The notes under the pieces are model-generated. The model searched no databases. It was not told where the DNA came from and saw nothing but the letters and a program-made list of their open reading frames with translations. A stretch of DNA of 64,000 bases from assembly GCF_003443535.1 (NCBI RefSeq), contig NZ_CP031946.1, forward strand, positions 2,542,001 through 2,606,000, given 5' to 3'. Positions 9,635 to 17,789 of the stretch are shown here, piece by piece; position 1 is the stretch's first letter; every line of letters starts with the position of its first letter. The DNA comes from Ruegeria sp. AD91A. Its GTDB lineage: Bacteria; Pseudomonadota; Alphaproteobacteria; Rhodobacterales; Rhodobacteraceae. Position numbers and translations under genes: made by a program.

Positions 9635-10209
9635 GCTGCGTCCATTCTGGGCAAGTCGCCCATCCCTTCGCCGCGCCACAGGACAAAGGTCAGGATCGGT
9701 TGGTCCGTCGTGGTCATGGCGTGGCTTTGCCAGCTTTTGTGCTGCCGTATCTGGTTCGGGCCAACGAAGGTTTCATCCTCGTCGCTCCGAAAAACCGCTC
9801 CGCCCGCCAAGGTCAGATACAGCTCTTCCGCCTGATGGCTGTGCCAGTCATAGTCCAATCCAGCGCCCCAATATCCCACGTAGCCGCGCAACTGGGTCGA
9901 GTGGAAATGCCCGGTCGGTCCGAACAGTTCGTAATACCCATACCGATTCAGGAAATCCGCGCCGACTTCCTCTTCGGTGTATGTGTGTTTCCAGTGCGCC
10001 AGATGCGCGCTGGCCTGGATCGCCGCGACCAGATCACGGGTTGGCGCCACGCTATCAAGGCCAAAATCGCCCGCCAGATCGGTCGCCGGTATGTGCGCAG
10101 GCTGCAAACTCGTCGGTGTCAGATCGTCCGGCCATGATGCAAACGCGGCAAGGTCAGGATGCGCCTGATGCAATTGGCGGGCCGCCTCGAGAACACCATC
10201 CAGCGTCAT
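9631..10209 (-). CDS. dddQ: DMSP lyase DddQ (cupin)
   Basis: 192 aa. The C-terminal cupin carries His125, Glu129 and Tyr131 in [12 protein letters not shown] and His163 in WQSHAM, the same ligand residues at the same numbering as in the characterised Ruegeria lacuscaerulensis DddQ. The N-terminal helical region and overall length also match. DddQ cleaves dimethylsulfoniopropionate to dimethyl sulfide and acrylate using a bound transition metal; Tyr131 is the proposed base. It sits in the middle of a seven-gene coupled operon with betaine-type enzymes, so the physiological substrate may be DMSP or a related onium compound. ATGA overlaps occur on both sides. Confidence 0.88.
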   Translation of the reverse strand: MTLDGVLEAARQLHQAHPDLAAFASWPDDLTPTSLQPAHIPATDLAGDFGLDSVAPTRDLVAAIQASAHLAHWKHTYTEEEVGADFLNRYGYYELFGPTGHFHSTQLRGYVGYWGAGLDYDWHSHQAEELYLTLAGGAVFRSDEDETFVGPNQIRQHKSWQSHAMTTTDQPILTFVLWRGEGMGDLPRMDAA

Positions 10210-11291
10210 GGGATCACCACAATATTGCCAGTGTGCTGTTTGGCGATAAAGGCGGCTTGTGCTTCCCGCAGCTCTTCCAATGGGTAGGTCGCAGCCAGCG
10301 CCGGTTTGATCTCACCCGCTTCGATGTATTTCACAAGGTTATGCATAACCTGCGGGTCAATCACGGTCGAACCGGTGAAAGTCAGATCGCGCAGATAGAA
10401 GGTCCGCAGGTCGAGCTCGACCATCGGGCCTGCAATGGCCCCCGAACAGGTGTAGCGCCCGCCGCGCTCCAGTACGTCGATCAGGTTCGGCCAGTAAGGG
10501 CCACCTACCACATCAGCGACCACCGTGATCCTCTCGCCGCCCAGCGCCGACCGCAGGTCTTCAGGTGCGCGGGGCAAAACCAGATCAGGGCCAAGGTCGG
10601 CCACGTCGGCGTGTTTGGACTCGGATGCCATCGCAATCACACGCGCGCCACGGCGTTTGGCCAATTGACCCAAGGCACCACCCACCCCGCCAGAAGCTCC
10701 GGGCACAAGAACGGTGTCTTTTTCCGTCACGTTGGCACGCGACAGCATCCCTTCGGCGGTAGAGTAAGAACAGGAGAACGTGGCCAGTTCAGCGTCCGAC
10801 AGGTCCGAGGTGATCGGCACGGCGTTCACCGCCAGTGTTGTGGCATATTCCGCGAACCCTCCATCCCGCTCCGAGCCGAAATACCCGGTCTTGTCCATGT
10901 TGCCCGGGTCCGACGGGTCACGCAGCCATCCATCGGTGATGACACGTTCGCCGATCAGCCTAGGATCAACTCCTTCGCCTACGGCCACGATATGACCACA
11001 GATGTCAGCGCCCTGAATGCGAGGGAAGGTGATAGGATTGCCGCCCCACGTCGGATCCTCGTCACTGACTTCCTCGAACGCGTCGCCTGTCGTCGCATCG
11101 GTCACGGTTTTTGAGTACCAGCCGGATCGCGTGTTGACGTCGGTATTGTTAAGCCCGCAGGCTGCGACCTTGATCAACACCTCGCCGGCCGCGGGATCCG
11201 GGCGCGGCCAGTCTTTGTGCAGCACCATTTGTTCCAAGCCGCCATGGCCCATCGTGACCATGGCTCTCATCGTATCGGGCAGTCTCATCAT
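10206..11291 (-). CDS. MDR-family zinc-type alcohol dehydrogenase/quinone oxidoreductase
   Basis: 361 aa medium-chain dehydrogenase/reductase. It has the GroES-like N-terminal fold with [30 protein letters not shown], and the Rossmann motif [16 protein letters not shown] for NAD(P)H. The N-terminus lacks the full set of structural zinc cysteines, pointing to a quinone-reductase or enoyl-reductase-like role. Being next to dddQ raises the possibility of acrylate or acryloyl-CoA reduction, but the length and sequence are not typical AcuI. It overlaps both neighbours by 4 nt. Confidence 0.85.
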   Translation of the reverse strand: MMRLPDTMRAMVTMGHGGLEQMVLHKDWPRPDPAAGEVLIKVAACGLNNTDVNTRSGWYSKTVTDATTGDAFEEVSDEDPTWGGNPITFPRIQGADICGHIVAVGEGVDPRLIGERVITDGWLRDPSDPGNMDKTGYFGSERDGGFAEYATTLAVNAVPITSDLSDAELATFSCSYSTAEGMLSRANVTEKDTVLVPGASGGVGGALGQLAKRRGARVIAMASESKHADVADLGPDLVLPRAPEDLRSALGGERITVVADVVGGPYWPNLIDVLERGGRYTCSGAIAGPMVELDLRTFYLRDLTFTGSTVIDPQVMHNLVKYIEAGEIKPALAATYPLEELREAQAAFIAKQHTGNIVVIP

Positions 11292-13741
11292 GCGGTCTCC
11301 AGTATGGCGTCACTGCGGGGCAGCAAACTGTCGGGATCGTAGGCAGGTTCACCCAGAACACGGGCGGCGCGGGGTTGGCCATGGATCACGACCTCCAGCT
11401 CTGTCCCGGCTTTGGCCGCTTCGGGCTTTAGGTAAGCAAAGGCCAGGATTTTGCCGACGGTGTGGCCATAAGCGACCGACGCTGTGGACCCGACGACGCG
11501 CCCGTCCAGCAGCACCGCCTCTCCACCATGCCCATCAATCTCTCCATCCGGTTCAATTGAAAGATAGGCACAGATCCAGGGCAGATCGGTGTTGAGCGTC
11601 TTGTCCTTGCCCAGATATTCCTTGTCGGTGCGCGCAAAACGCAGCACGTCGGCCTCGGCCAGAGTGACCTCGTTGGTCAGCTCTCCTGCGCCTTTGAAAC
11701 CCTTTTCCATTCGCATCACGTTCATGGCGAAGCTGCCGTAGTCGGCGATGCTATACGCCTCGCCTGCGGCCCAAAGCGCGTTGTAAACGTCGATGCAGGC
11801 GGTGTTGGGCATGTGCATCTCCCAACCCAGTTCCCCGGCATAGGACATGCGGAAAGCCCAGACCTTGTGACCGGCGATGTTGATTTCCTGCGCGGAAAGC
11901 CAGCGGAACCTAGCATTGGTCAGATCGGCATCGGTGCAGCGCGCCAGCACATCCCGCGATCGGGGACCGTTCAGCGACAGGGCCGACCAGTCTGCGGACA
12001 GGGCAGTTACCTGCACATCCTCATCCGCGCATTGCTGCGCCAGATGATCCAGCAGGCGTTGTTCAAAGAAGGCGGCACAGACCAGATAGAAGCGGTCGTC
12101 GGCCATGCGTACAATCGTGGTCTCCAATTCGATACGGCCGCGACGGTTCAGCATGTGGGTCAGTGTGATCGAACCAACCTTCTGAGGCATTCGGTTTGCG
12201 GTCAGCCTGTCAAGCAGGGCATAGGCACCCGGCCCCGAAACCTCAACCTTGGTGAAGGCGGTGACGTCCATGACGCCGACGCACTCGCGCACCGCCTTCA
12301 CTTCGGTCGCCACCATGTCGTCGGCAGGCGTGCGGCGGAAGGAGTAATGGTCGCGCTGTTCCACACCGTCGCGGGCGAACCATCGGGGGCGTTCAAAACC
12401 ATACACTTCTTCATGCACCGCGCCCTTGGATTTCAGCAGCTCATAGAGCGGCGACGGCTTGATCGGTCGCCCGGCCAGACGGTTGAAATGCGGAAAGGGG
12501 ATTTCGTGGCGCAGGCAGTAATCTTCCTCGGCCTTGATCACCTGCCAATCCTTCGTGGCATAGCTGCCGAACCGGCGCGGATCGAATTCGCGCATCGAGA
12601 TATCGGCGGCACCATGCACCATCCACCGCGCCAGTTCGCGGGTCAGACCCGGCCCCCAGCCGATGCCGATCTGCGTCCCACAGCAGCACCAATAGTTCCG
12701 AACACCCGGCGCTGGTCCGATCAGAGGATTGCCATCCGGCGGGTGCGAGATCGCCCCGTGAACGTCGCGCTGAATGCCAAGCTCGGCAAAGATCGGCATC
12801 CGGTTCAGGCTTTCCTCAAGCCGCGGCATCACCCGGTCGTAGTCCGCGTCGAACAGCCAGTTCTCGTATTCCCACGGGCAATGGTCATGCCAGACCGAGT
12901 TCGGGTTCTCTTTTTCGTAAATCCCGATCAGACCGCGCTGCTGTTCCATCCGGATATAGCCCGAGACCTTGCGGTCATCACGGATCACCGGCAGTTCGGT
13001 GTCCAGGTTCTGGAATTCCGGCACCGGTTCTGTCACGAAATAATGGTGCGTCATCGAGGTCATCGGCAGTTGCAGCCCCGACCACTCGCCCATTTGCCTT
13101 GCATAGGTTCCGCCTGCGTTCACTACATGCTCGCAGGTGATTGTGCCGTTCTCGGTTTCAACAACCCACTCACCGTTCCCGGCCTGCGTGATGTTGGTGG
13201 CGCGGCAGCTACGGAAGATGCGGACGCCCTTCTGACGCGCGCCGGTCGCCATCGCCATCGTCACATTGGTCGGGTCCACATGGCCGTCATCCGGCGTATG
13301 AAGTGCGCCCAGAACGCCATCGAGATTGTAGAACGGATGCAGTTCAGCCACCTTTTCGGGGCCGACAAGCTCGATATTGAAGCCCAGCGACCGGCCCACC
13401 GACAAGGTGTGGCGCAGCCAGTCCATCTCATCCTGGGTATAGGCCAGACGGAACGAACCGCAGCCGTGCCATGTGACGGGTTGGCCGGTTTCAGCTTCCA
13501 ACCGGCCGGAATACAGCCCGATGTTGTAATCCACGCACTTGCCCAGTCCAATGCTGGACGTCGAATGCGTGATCTGTCCCGCTGCATGCCAGGTGCTGCC
13601 GCTGGTCAACTCGGCCTTCTCCAGCAGGACGGTATCACCGCCCCATCCTTCATGCGCCAGATGATAGGCCAGACCGACCCCCATCACGCCGCCTCCGACA
13701 ATGACCACGCGGGCGTGTGACGGCAGTTCGTTCCCGGACAT
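11288..13741 (-). CDS. Dimethylglycine dehydrogenase-like FAD/GcvT fusion protein
   Basis: 817 aa, the first gene of the leftward operon. N-terminal DAO-type FAD domain with VVIVGGGVMGVGLAYHL, and GSTWHAAG, whose His52 matches the covalent FAD attachment site of dimethylglycine/sarcosine dehydrogenases. An FAO_M-type linker follows, then C-terminal GcvT domains (TANRMPQKVGSITLTHMLN, YAGELGWEMHMP). Such enzymes oxidatively N-demethylate dimethylglycine, sarcosine or methylproline and pass the one-carbon unit to tetrahydrofolate. With the divergent Rieske oxygenase this is the signature pair of a betaine demethylation route. Confidence 0.9.
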   Translation of the reverse strand: MSGNELPSHARVVIVGGGVMGVGLAYHLAHEGWGGDTVLLEKAELTSGSTWHAAGQITHSTSSIGLGKCVDYNIGLYSGRLEAETGQPVTWHGCGSFRLAYTQDEMDWLRHTLSVGRSLGFNIELVGPEKVAELHPFYNLDGVLGALHTPDDGHVDPTNVTMAMATGARQKGVRIFRSCRATNITQAGNGEWVVETENGTITCEHVVNAGGTYARQMGEWSGLQLPMTSMTHHYFVTEPVPEFQNLDTELPVIRDDRKVSGYIRMEQQRGLIGIYEKENPNSVWHDHCPWEYENWLFDADYDRVMPRLEESLNRMPIFAELGIQRDVHGAISHPPDGNPLIGPAPGVRNYWCCCGTQIGIGWGPGLTRELARWMVHGAADISMREFDPRRFGSYATKDWQVIKAEEDYCLRHEIPFPHFNRLAGRPIKPSPLYELLKSKGAVHEEVYGFERPRWFARDGVEQRDHYSFRRTPADDMVATEVKAVRECVGVMDVTAFTKVEVSGPGAYALLDRLTANRMPQKVGSITLTHMLNRRGRIELETTIVRMADDRFYLVCAAFFEQRLLDHLAQQCADEDVQVTALSADWSALSLNGPRSRDVLARCTDADLTNARFRWLSAQEINIAGHKVWAFRMSYAGELGWEMHMPNTACIDVYNALWAAGEAYSIADYGSFAMNVMRMEKGFKGAGELTNEVTLAEADVLRFARTDKEYLGKDKTLNTDLPWICAYLSIEPDGEIDGHGGEAVLLDGRVVGSTASVAYGHTVGKILAFAYLKPEAAKAGTELEVVIHGQPRAARVLGEPAYDPDSLLPRSDAILETA

Positions 13742-13787
13742 GATTTTTCCTCTTCCCGAGTCGCGTTTCTGCTCGACAGGCTAATTC

Positions 13788-13832
13788 CACAAATGTACCA
13801 TCGTCAATCATGAATGACACAAATGTATCATC
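13788..13832. promoter_or_regulatory. Direct-repeat operator candidate at the divergent promoter
   Basis: CACAAATGTACCATC (13788-13802) and CACAAATGTATCATC (13818-13832) differ at one base and start exactly 30 bp apart, about three helical turns. The second copy lies inside the first codons of the rpiR-type gene (ATG at 13810), so a bound regulator would cover its own start. This placement fits autoregulation and control of both divergent operons by the RpiR protein; that is inference. Confidence 0.6.
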
Positions 13833-14697
13833 AACTGTTCTGGATCGCCTGTCCGAAGAATGGGACGCCCTGACGCCCGAGGCGCAGAAGGCCGCGCGCT
13901 ACGTGCTGGAAAACCCAACGGACGTTGGGGTTTCTACTGTGCGCGAGATTGCCGAGGCCGCCAGAGTAAAACCGAACACCTTCGTGCGAATGGCCCAGCA
14001 GGTGGGGTTCGAAGGCTACGAAGATTTCCGTGCCCCGTTCCGGGATGCGATCCGGCAGGGACGTGTGTCATTTCCGGATCGCGCCCGCTGGTTGCAGGAC
14101 ATCGGCAAGTCAGGGGAACTGGGCGGCCTCTACGCCGATATGATCGGCTCCGCGATCCGCAATATTGAAGAGACCTTTGCCGGGATCGACGCCGCAAAGC
14201 TGAAGGCCGCGGCCGAGGATATCTGGAATTGTCGCCAGATTTTCACGCTGGGTGTAGGCGTCAACAATTCGAACGCGCGAAACTTCACCTATCTGGCCTC
14301 AACCGGCATGAAGCAGTTTCACGCCATCCCGCGTCCCGGCTCGACCCCGGTGGATGATCTGGCCTGGGCCGATGAGCAGGACGTGCTGATCGCGATCACG
14401 TGCCACCCCTATCGCACCGAAGTCATCGAGGCGATCAAGCTGGCCCGACAACAGGGTCTGACCGTCATTGGTATTTCCGACAGTCCGGCCAGCCCGGTGA
14501 TCCTGAATGCTCATCACGGCTTTGTCGTTGCAGCCGACACGCCGCAGTTTTTTCCGTCATCCGTCTCGACCATCGCCTTGTTGGAAACACTGCTGTCCTT
14601 CGTGATCGCCGTGTCCAGCGATGAGATCGTCGAGAGGGTGGAACGGTTTCACCAACGCAGACACCAACTTGGCCTCTACGCGGAGGAGCCCGAATGA
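13810..14697 (+). CDS. RpiR-family transcriptional regulator (HTH + SIS)
   Basis: 295 aa. The N-terminal HTH_6 domain (LTPEAQKAARYVLENPTDVG, then VREIAEAARVKPNTFVRMAQ) is followed by a SIS sugar-isomerase-type sensor domain (residues about 130-260, IFTLGVGVNNSNARNFTYL). It probably senses a pathway intermediate and controls both arms of the cluster. There is no Shine-Dalgarno sequence before the ATG and the proposed operator straddles it, so the transcript could be leaderless or nearly so. The stop overlaps the Rieske gene start by 4 nt. Confidence 0.9.
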   Translation: MNDTNVSSTVLDRLSEEWDALTPEAQKAARYVLENPTDVGVSTVREIAEAARVKPNTFVRMAQQVGFEGYEDFRAPFRDAIRQGRVSFPDRARWLQDIGKSGELGGLYADMIGSAIRNIEETFAGIDAAKLKAAAEDIWNCRQIFTLGVGVNNSNARNFTYLASTGMKQFHAIPRPGSTPVDDLAWADEQDVLIAITCHPYRTEVIEAIKLARQQGLTVIGISDSPASPVILNAHHGFVVAADTPQFFPSSVSTIALLETLLSFVIAVSSDEIVERVERFHQRRHQLGLYAEEPE

Positions 14698-15782
14698 ACG
14701 CACCCCTGACCCACTCACTGGACGCGCGATACTATACCGACCCTGCGATTTTCGAGCAGGAAATACAGGGGCTTCTGGCCCGAACGTGGCAGTTTGCGGG
14801 CCATGTCGCGCAGGTCCGGGAAACGGGGGATTACTTTGCGTTTGAGATCGCCGGCCAGAACCTGTTCTGCATTCGCGGCCGCGACGGCGAAATCCGCACC
14901 TTCTATAACGTCTGCCAGCACCGCGCGCATGAAATGGTCACCGGCGCGGGCAACACGCGTGTCGTCGTCTGCCCCTACCACGCCTGGACTTATGAGCTGT
15001 CCGGTCAATTGCGCGCCGGACCCAACATCAAATCCGTCCCCGGGTTCTACCGCAGCGCCATTTGCCTGACCTCGGTGCGCACCGAAGTGTTCAATGGTTT
15101 CATTTTCGTTAATCTCGATGACAACGCCGCCCCGATGGATGAATGGTACCCCGGCGTGCGCGAGGAAATCCGCGCCTTTGTCCCGCAAATCGACGATCTG
15201 GAACCGCTAGAATGGGTCGAGATCCCCGAAAACTGCAACTGGAAAGTCAGTATCGAGAACTATTCGGAATGCTACCATTGCCCGACCAATCACCCGACCT
15301 TTGCCGAAGGAGTGGTCAAGCCCGAGACCTATGACATTCAGCCGGACGCGGGTGGCGGCTATGTGTTGCGTCACACGACGGAATGCCAAAGCCTCGACAA
15401 GATGACCTACCCCATCGACCTGTCGGTACCCCACGCAGGCGATTATCAGTCATGGTTTCTGTGGCCGATGTTCTCGTTCCAGTGTTATCCCGGCAATGTG
15501 CTGAACACCTATCACTGGCGCGCGGTTGATGCCGATCACTGCACCGTCTGGCGCGGTTGGTACACCGAAGGCGGCTCGGACAGCGCAGTTATCCGGCAAC
15601 TGGCGGTCCAGGATCGCGAAACGACGGTCGAGGAAGACATCCGCCTTGTGGAATCCGTTCATCGCGGGCTCAAGTCGCGGGGCTATCGCCCCGGACCGCT
15701 TGTTCTGGATCCGGGCTGCGGGGTGATGTCGGAACATTCCATTGCGCGACTTCAGCAATGGATGCGCGAGGCTGTGGATTAG
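14694..15782 (+). CDS. Rieske [2Fe-2S] oxygenase alpha subunit, betaine-demethylase type
   Basis: 362 aa. Rieske cluster ligands are Cys74/His76 in VCQHRAHE and Cys93/His96 in CPYHAW; the mononuclear iron site is seen as His195 and His200 in ECYHCPTNHP. Length and layout match the GbcA / stachydrine demethylase / HpbJ group, which removes an N-methyl group from quaternary ammonium compounds as formaldehyde. No reductase partner is encoded in the window, so electrons must come from elsewhere. Coupled to rpiR by an ATGA overlap. Confidence 0.88.
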   Translation: MNAPLTHSLDARYYTDPAIFEQEIQGLLARTWQFAGHVAQVRETGDYFAFEIAGQNLFCIRGRDGEIRTFYNVCQHRAHEMVTGAGNTRVVVCPYHAWTYELSGQLRAGPNIKSVPGFYRSAICLTSVRTEVFNGFIFVNLDDNAAPMDEWYPGVREEIRAFVPQIDDLEPLEWVEIPENCNWKVSIENYSECYHCPTNHPTFAEGVVKPETYDIQPDAGGGYVLRHTTECQSLDKMTYPIDLSVPHAGDYQSWFLWPMFSFQCYPGNVLNTYHWRAVDADHCTVWRGWYTEGGSDSAVIRQLAVQDRETTVEEDIRLVESVHRGLKSRGYRPGPLVLDPGCGVMSEHSIARLQQWMREAVD

Positions 15783-15801
15783 TGGCCGAGGTCGCACGCT
15801 G

Positions 15802-16620
15802 ATGCTGATGCCTGAAGTCTGGCGCCCGGAACACAAACTGTTCCCCCATCAGGTCGGGTTCACCTGCCCGCCGTTCGACTTTGACGCCGCGCCCTCGGAT
15901 TTCCTGCGCATGTGCCCCGAAACCGTGGGCGTTCACGGGTGGATGCTGCACGTGCCAGACTACGTGCACGGATTGGATCAGCGGAGACAGAACTTTGGCA
16001 TGCTCGAAGACTTCGTGCACTGCATGTCCCGCAACGGTGTGGATGTCTGCGGTCAGGTCGGTTCGAATTGGGTCCATGCCTGCGGGCTGGGCGTGGAAGG
16101 CGTTCGGCAACACTGCGAAGACCTGTCAGACAAATATGGCACGCGCTTTCACATGGCCGGATATGCCATGGTCGAGGCACTGCGTGACCTGAATGTCGAA
16201 AAGGTTGCCCTGAACGCCGCCTATCATTGGCCGGAATGGTGGCAGGGCACGGCCGGCTTCTTGAAGGAAGCCGGGTTTGATGTGGTCTGGGCCGGGAATT
16301 TCCACGATCAGGGCTGGTTCGGCAGTCAGGAAGAGGTCAATTCCTGTCGCTGGGTCTTTGACGGCGATCTGGCACTGAAAAGCTTTGAATATGTGGCCGA
16401 CAAGGCACCCCGGGCCGAAGCGATCCTGATCAATGGCATGTGCAATTTCCGTACCGGGCCCGGTGGCTTGCCGCAGCGCCCACTGCATCTGGCCGATACC
16501 CTTGAAGATGCGCTGGGCAAACCGGTGATTGGTCATGACATCGCGCTTTACTGGCGCGTCTTCAAATCCCTCGGTATCGCACCCGGTACACCGCACGGGC
16601 AATTGCTGAAACGTCTTTAG
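15802..16620 (+). CDS. Asp/Glu racemase superfamily protein (maleate isomerase / arylmalonate decarboxylase-like)
   Basis: About 272 aa. It opens MLMPEVWRPEHKLFPHQVGF. The C-terminal part (LEDALGKPVIGHDIALYWRVFKSLGI in outline) has the family pattern of a conserved helix after the second cysteine, here GMCNFRT; a first cysteine is in SNWVHACG. Two-cysteine members isomerise or racemise carboxylic acids. Similarity is judged by pattern only and is weaker than for the neighbours. Start chosen at 15802 with GAGG about 10 nt upstream; 15808 is also possible. It follows the Rieske gene by 19 nt in the same operon. Confidence 0.65.
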   Translation: MLMPEVWRPEHKLFPHQVGFTCPPFDFDAAPSDFLRMCPETVGVHGWMLHVPDYVHGLDQRRQNFGMLEDFVHCMSRNGVDVCGQVGSNWVHACGLGVEGVRQHCEDLSDKYGTRFHMAGYAMVEALRDLNVEKVALNAAYHWPEWWQGTAGFLKEAGFDVVWAGNFHDQGWFGSQEEVNSCRWVFDGDLALKSFEYVADKAPRAEAILINGMCNFRTGPGGLPQRPLHLADTLEDALGKPVIGHDIALYWRVFKSLGIAPGTPHGQLLKRL

Positions 16621-16640
16621 TTATTCGAGAGGCCATGACC

Positions 16641-17381
16641 ATGCACAAAATCCTCGCGCTCTGGGCCGTACCAAGGTCCACGTCAACCGCGTTCGAGTGG
16701 ATGATGCGGCAACGCGGTGATCTCGACTGCCTGCACGAGCCCTTCGGCGAGGCGTGGTATCAGGGTGAAGACCCGCTTTGGCATCGGTTCCAACCAGGGG
16801 ACGTGACAACGCCAGGCCTGACATTGGACAGCGTGTGGCTGGACATTCAACAGCGGGCGAAACGGGGGCTGGTCTTCCTGAAGGATTTTCCGCATTACAT
16901 CAACCACATGTGGAATGCCGGGTTTCTGTCGCATTTCACCCACGCCTTTCTGATCCGGGACCCGGCCAAGACCATCACTTCGATGTACAAACAATGGCCG
17001 GACTTTGCCGAAGGCGAGGTTGGCTTTCCCGAACAGCGTGCCCTGTTCGATCTGTTGACCGCACTGAACGGAACTCCGCCGCCGGTCATTGACAGCGATG
17101 ACCTGCTGGAAGATCCACACGGCATGACCCGGGCCTTCTGTGACGCGGTGGGAATTCCGTTCATCGAACAGGCGCTGAGCTGGGAACCGGGCGGTGATCC
17201 GTCCGCCCTCAGTTGGTGGGACGGCGGGTCGTTCCATGGCAACCTCGCGAAATCGACCGGGCTTGCGCCGCAGACACGCACGCATATCGACATCGCGGAC
17301 GCGCCAGACCGTGTGAAACAGGTGCACCGCAGGATGAAACCGCATTACGATCACCTTTACAAACACCGCCTGACACACTGA
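16641..17381 (+). CDS. Sulfotransferase-family-like protein
   Basis: About 246 aa. The N-terminus ALWAVPRSTSTAFEWMM resembles the phosphosulfate loop of sulfotransferases, and FLIRDPAKTITSMYKQW resembles the family 3'-phosphate motif (RxPxxxxxSxY). Proteins of this kind occur in betaine clusters but their reaction is not established there. GAGAGG at 16627-16632 is 8 nt before the ATG at 16641, which is preferred to the ATG at 16635. Third gene of the rightward arm after rpiR-Rieske. Confidence 0.7.
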   Translation: MHKILALWAVPRSTSTAFEWMMRQRGDLDCLHEPFGEAWYQGEDPLWHRFQPGDVTTPGLTLDSVWLDIQQRAKRGLVFLKDFPHYINHMWNAGFLSHFTHAFLIRDPAKTITSMYKQWPDFAEGEVGFPEQRALFDLLTALNGTPPPVIDSDDLLEDPHGMTRAFCDAVGIPFIEQALSWEPGGDPSALSWWDGGSFHGNLAKSTGLAPQTRTHIDIADAPDRVKQVHRRMKPHYDHLYKHRLTH

Positions 17382-17398
17382 CACACCGGAGACCCGCA

Positions 17399-17782
17399 AT
17401 GGCCGACATTTTCGACGAAGACCTGTTTCTGAAAGGACTGGAGCAAAGGAAGAACACGCTGGGCGAAGAGTATGTGGAGAAAAACCTTGCTGCCGCCGAC
17501 GACTTCACCCGCCCGTTTCAGGAAGCCATGACGGCCTGGTGCTGGGGGTTTGGGTGGGGCGACGACGTGATTGACGCCAAGACCCGGTCGATGATGAACC
17601 TTTCGATGATCGGTGCGCTGGGAAAGATGCATGAATGGGAAATCCACTGCCGGGGCGCCATCAACAACGGAGTGTCAAAGGAAGAAATCCGCGCCATCAT
17701 CCACGTGGTCGGGATTTATTGCGGCGTTCCTCAAGCGCTGGAGTGTTTTCGCGTGGCCCGCAAGGTGCTGGACGAAATCTGA
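17399..17782 (+). CDS. Carboxymuconolactone decarboxylase family protein (PcaC-like)
   Basis: 127 aa, the usual length for a 4-carboxymuconolactone decarboxylase-type domain. The family core is visible as HEWEIHCRGAINNGVSKEE followed by IIHVVGIYCGVPQALE. The AhpD CxxC pair is absent, so it is not a peroxidase-type member. A GGAG box precedes the ATG. It ends the rightward arm and converges on the regulator of the next locus with only 7 nt between stops. Substrate unknown. Confidence 0.85.
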   Translation: MADIFDEDLFLKGLEQRKNTLGEEYVEKNLAAADDFTRPFQEAMTAWCWGFGWGDDVIDAKTRSMMNLSMIGALGKMHEWEIHCRGAINNGVSKEEIRAIIHVVGIYCGVPQALECFRVARKVLDEI

Positions 17783-17789
17783 CGACCCG

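Noticed and set aside
11813..13720. A 635-codon plus-strand frame opposite the dimethylglycine-dehydrogenase-like gene
   Set aside because: Antisense shadow of a well-supported gene; rich in His/Arg/Gln as expected from reversed GC-rich codons.
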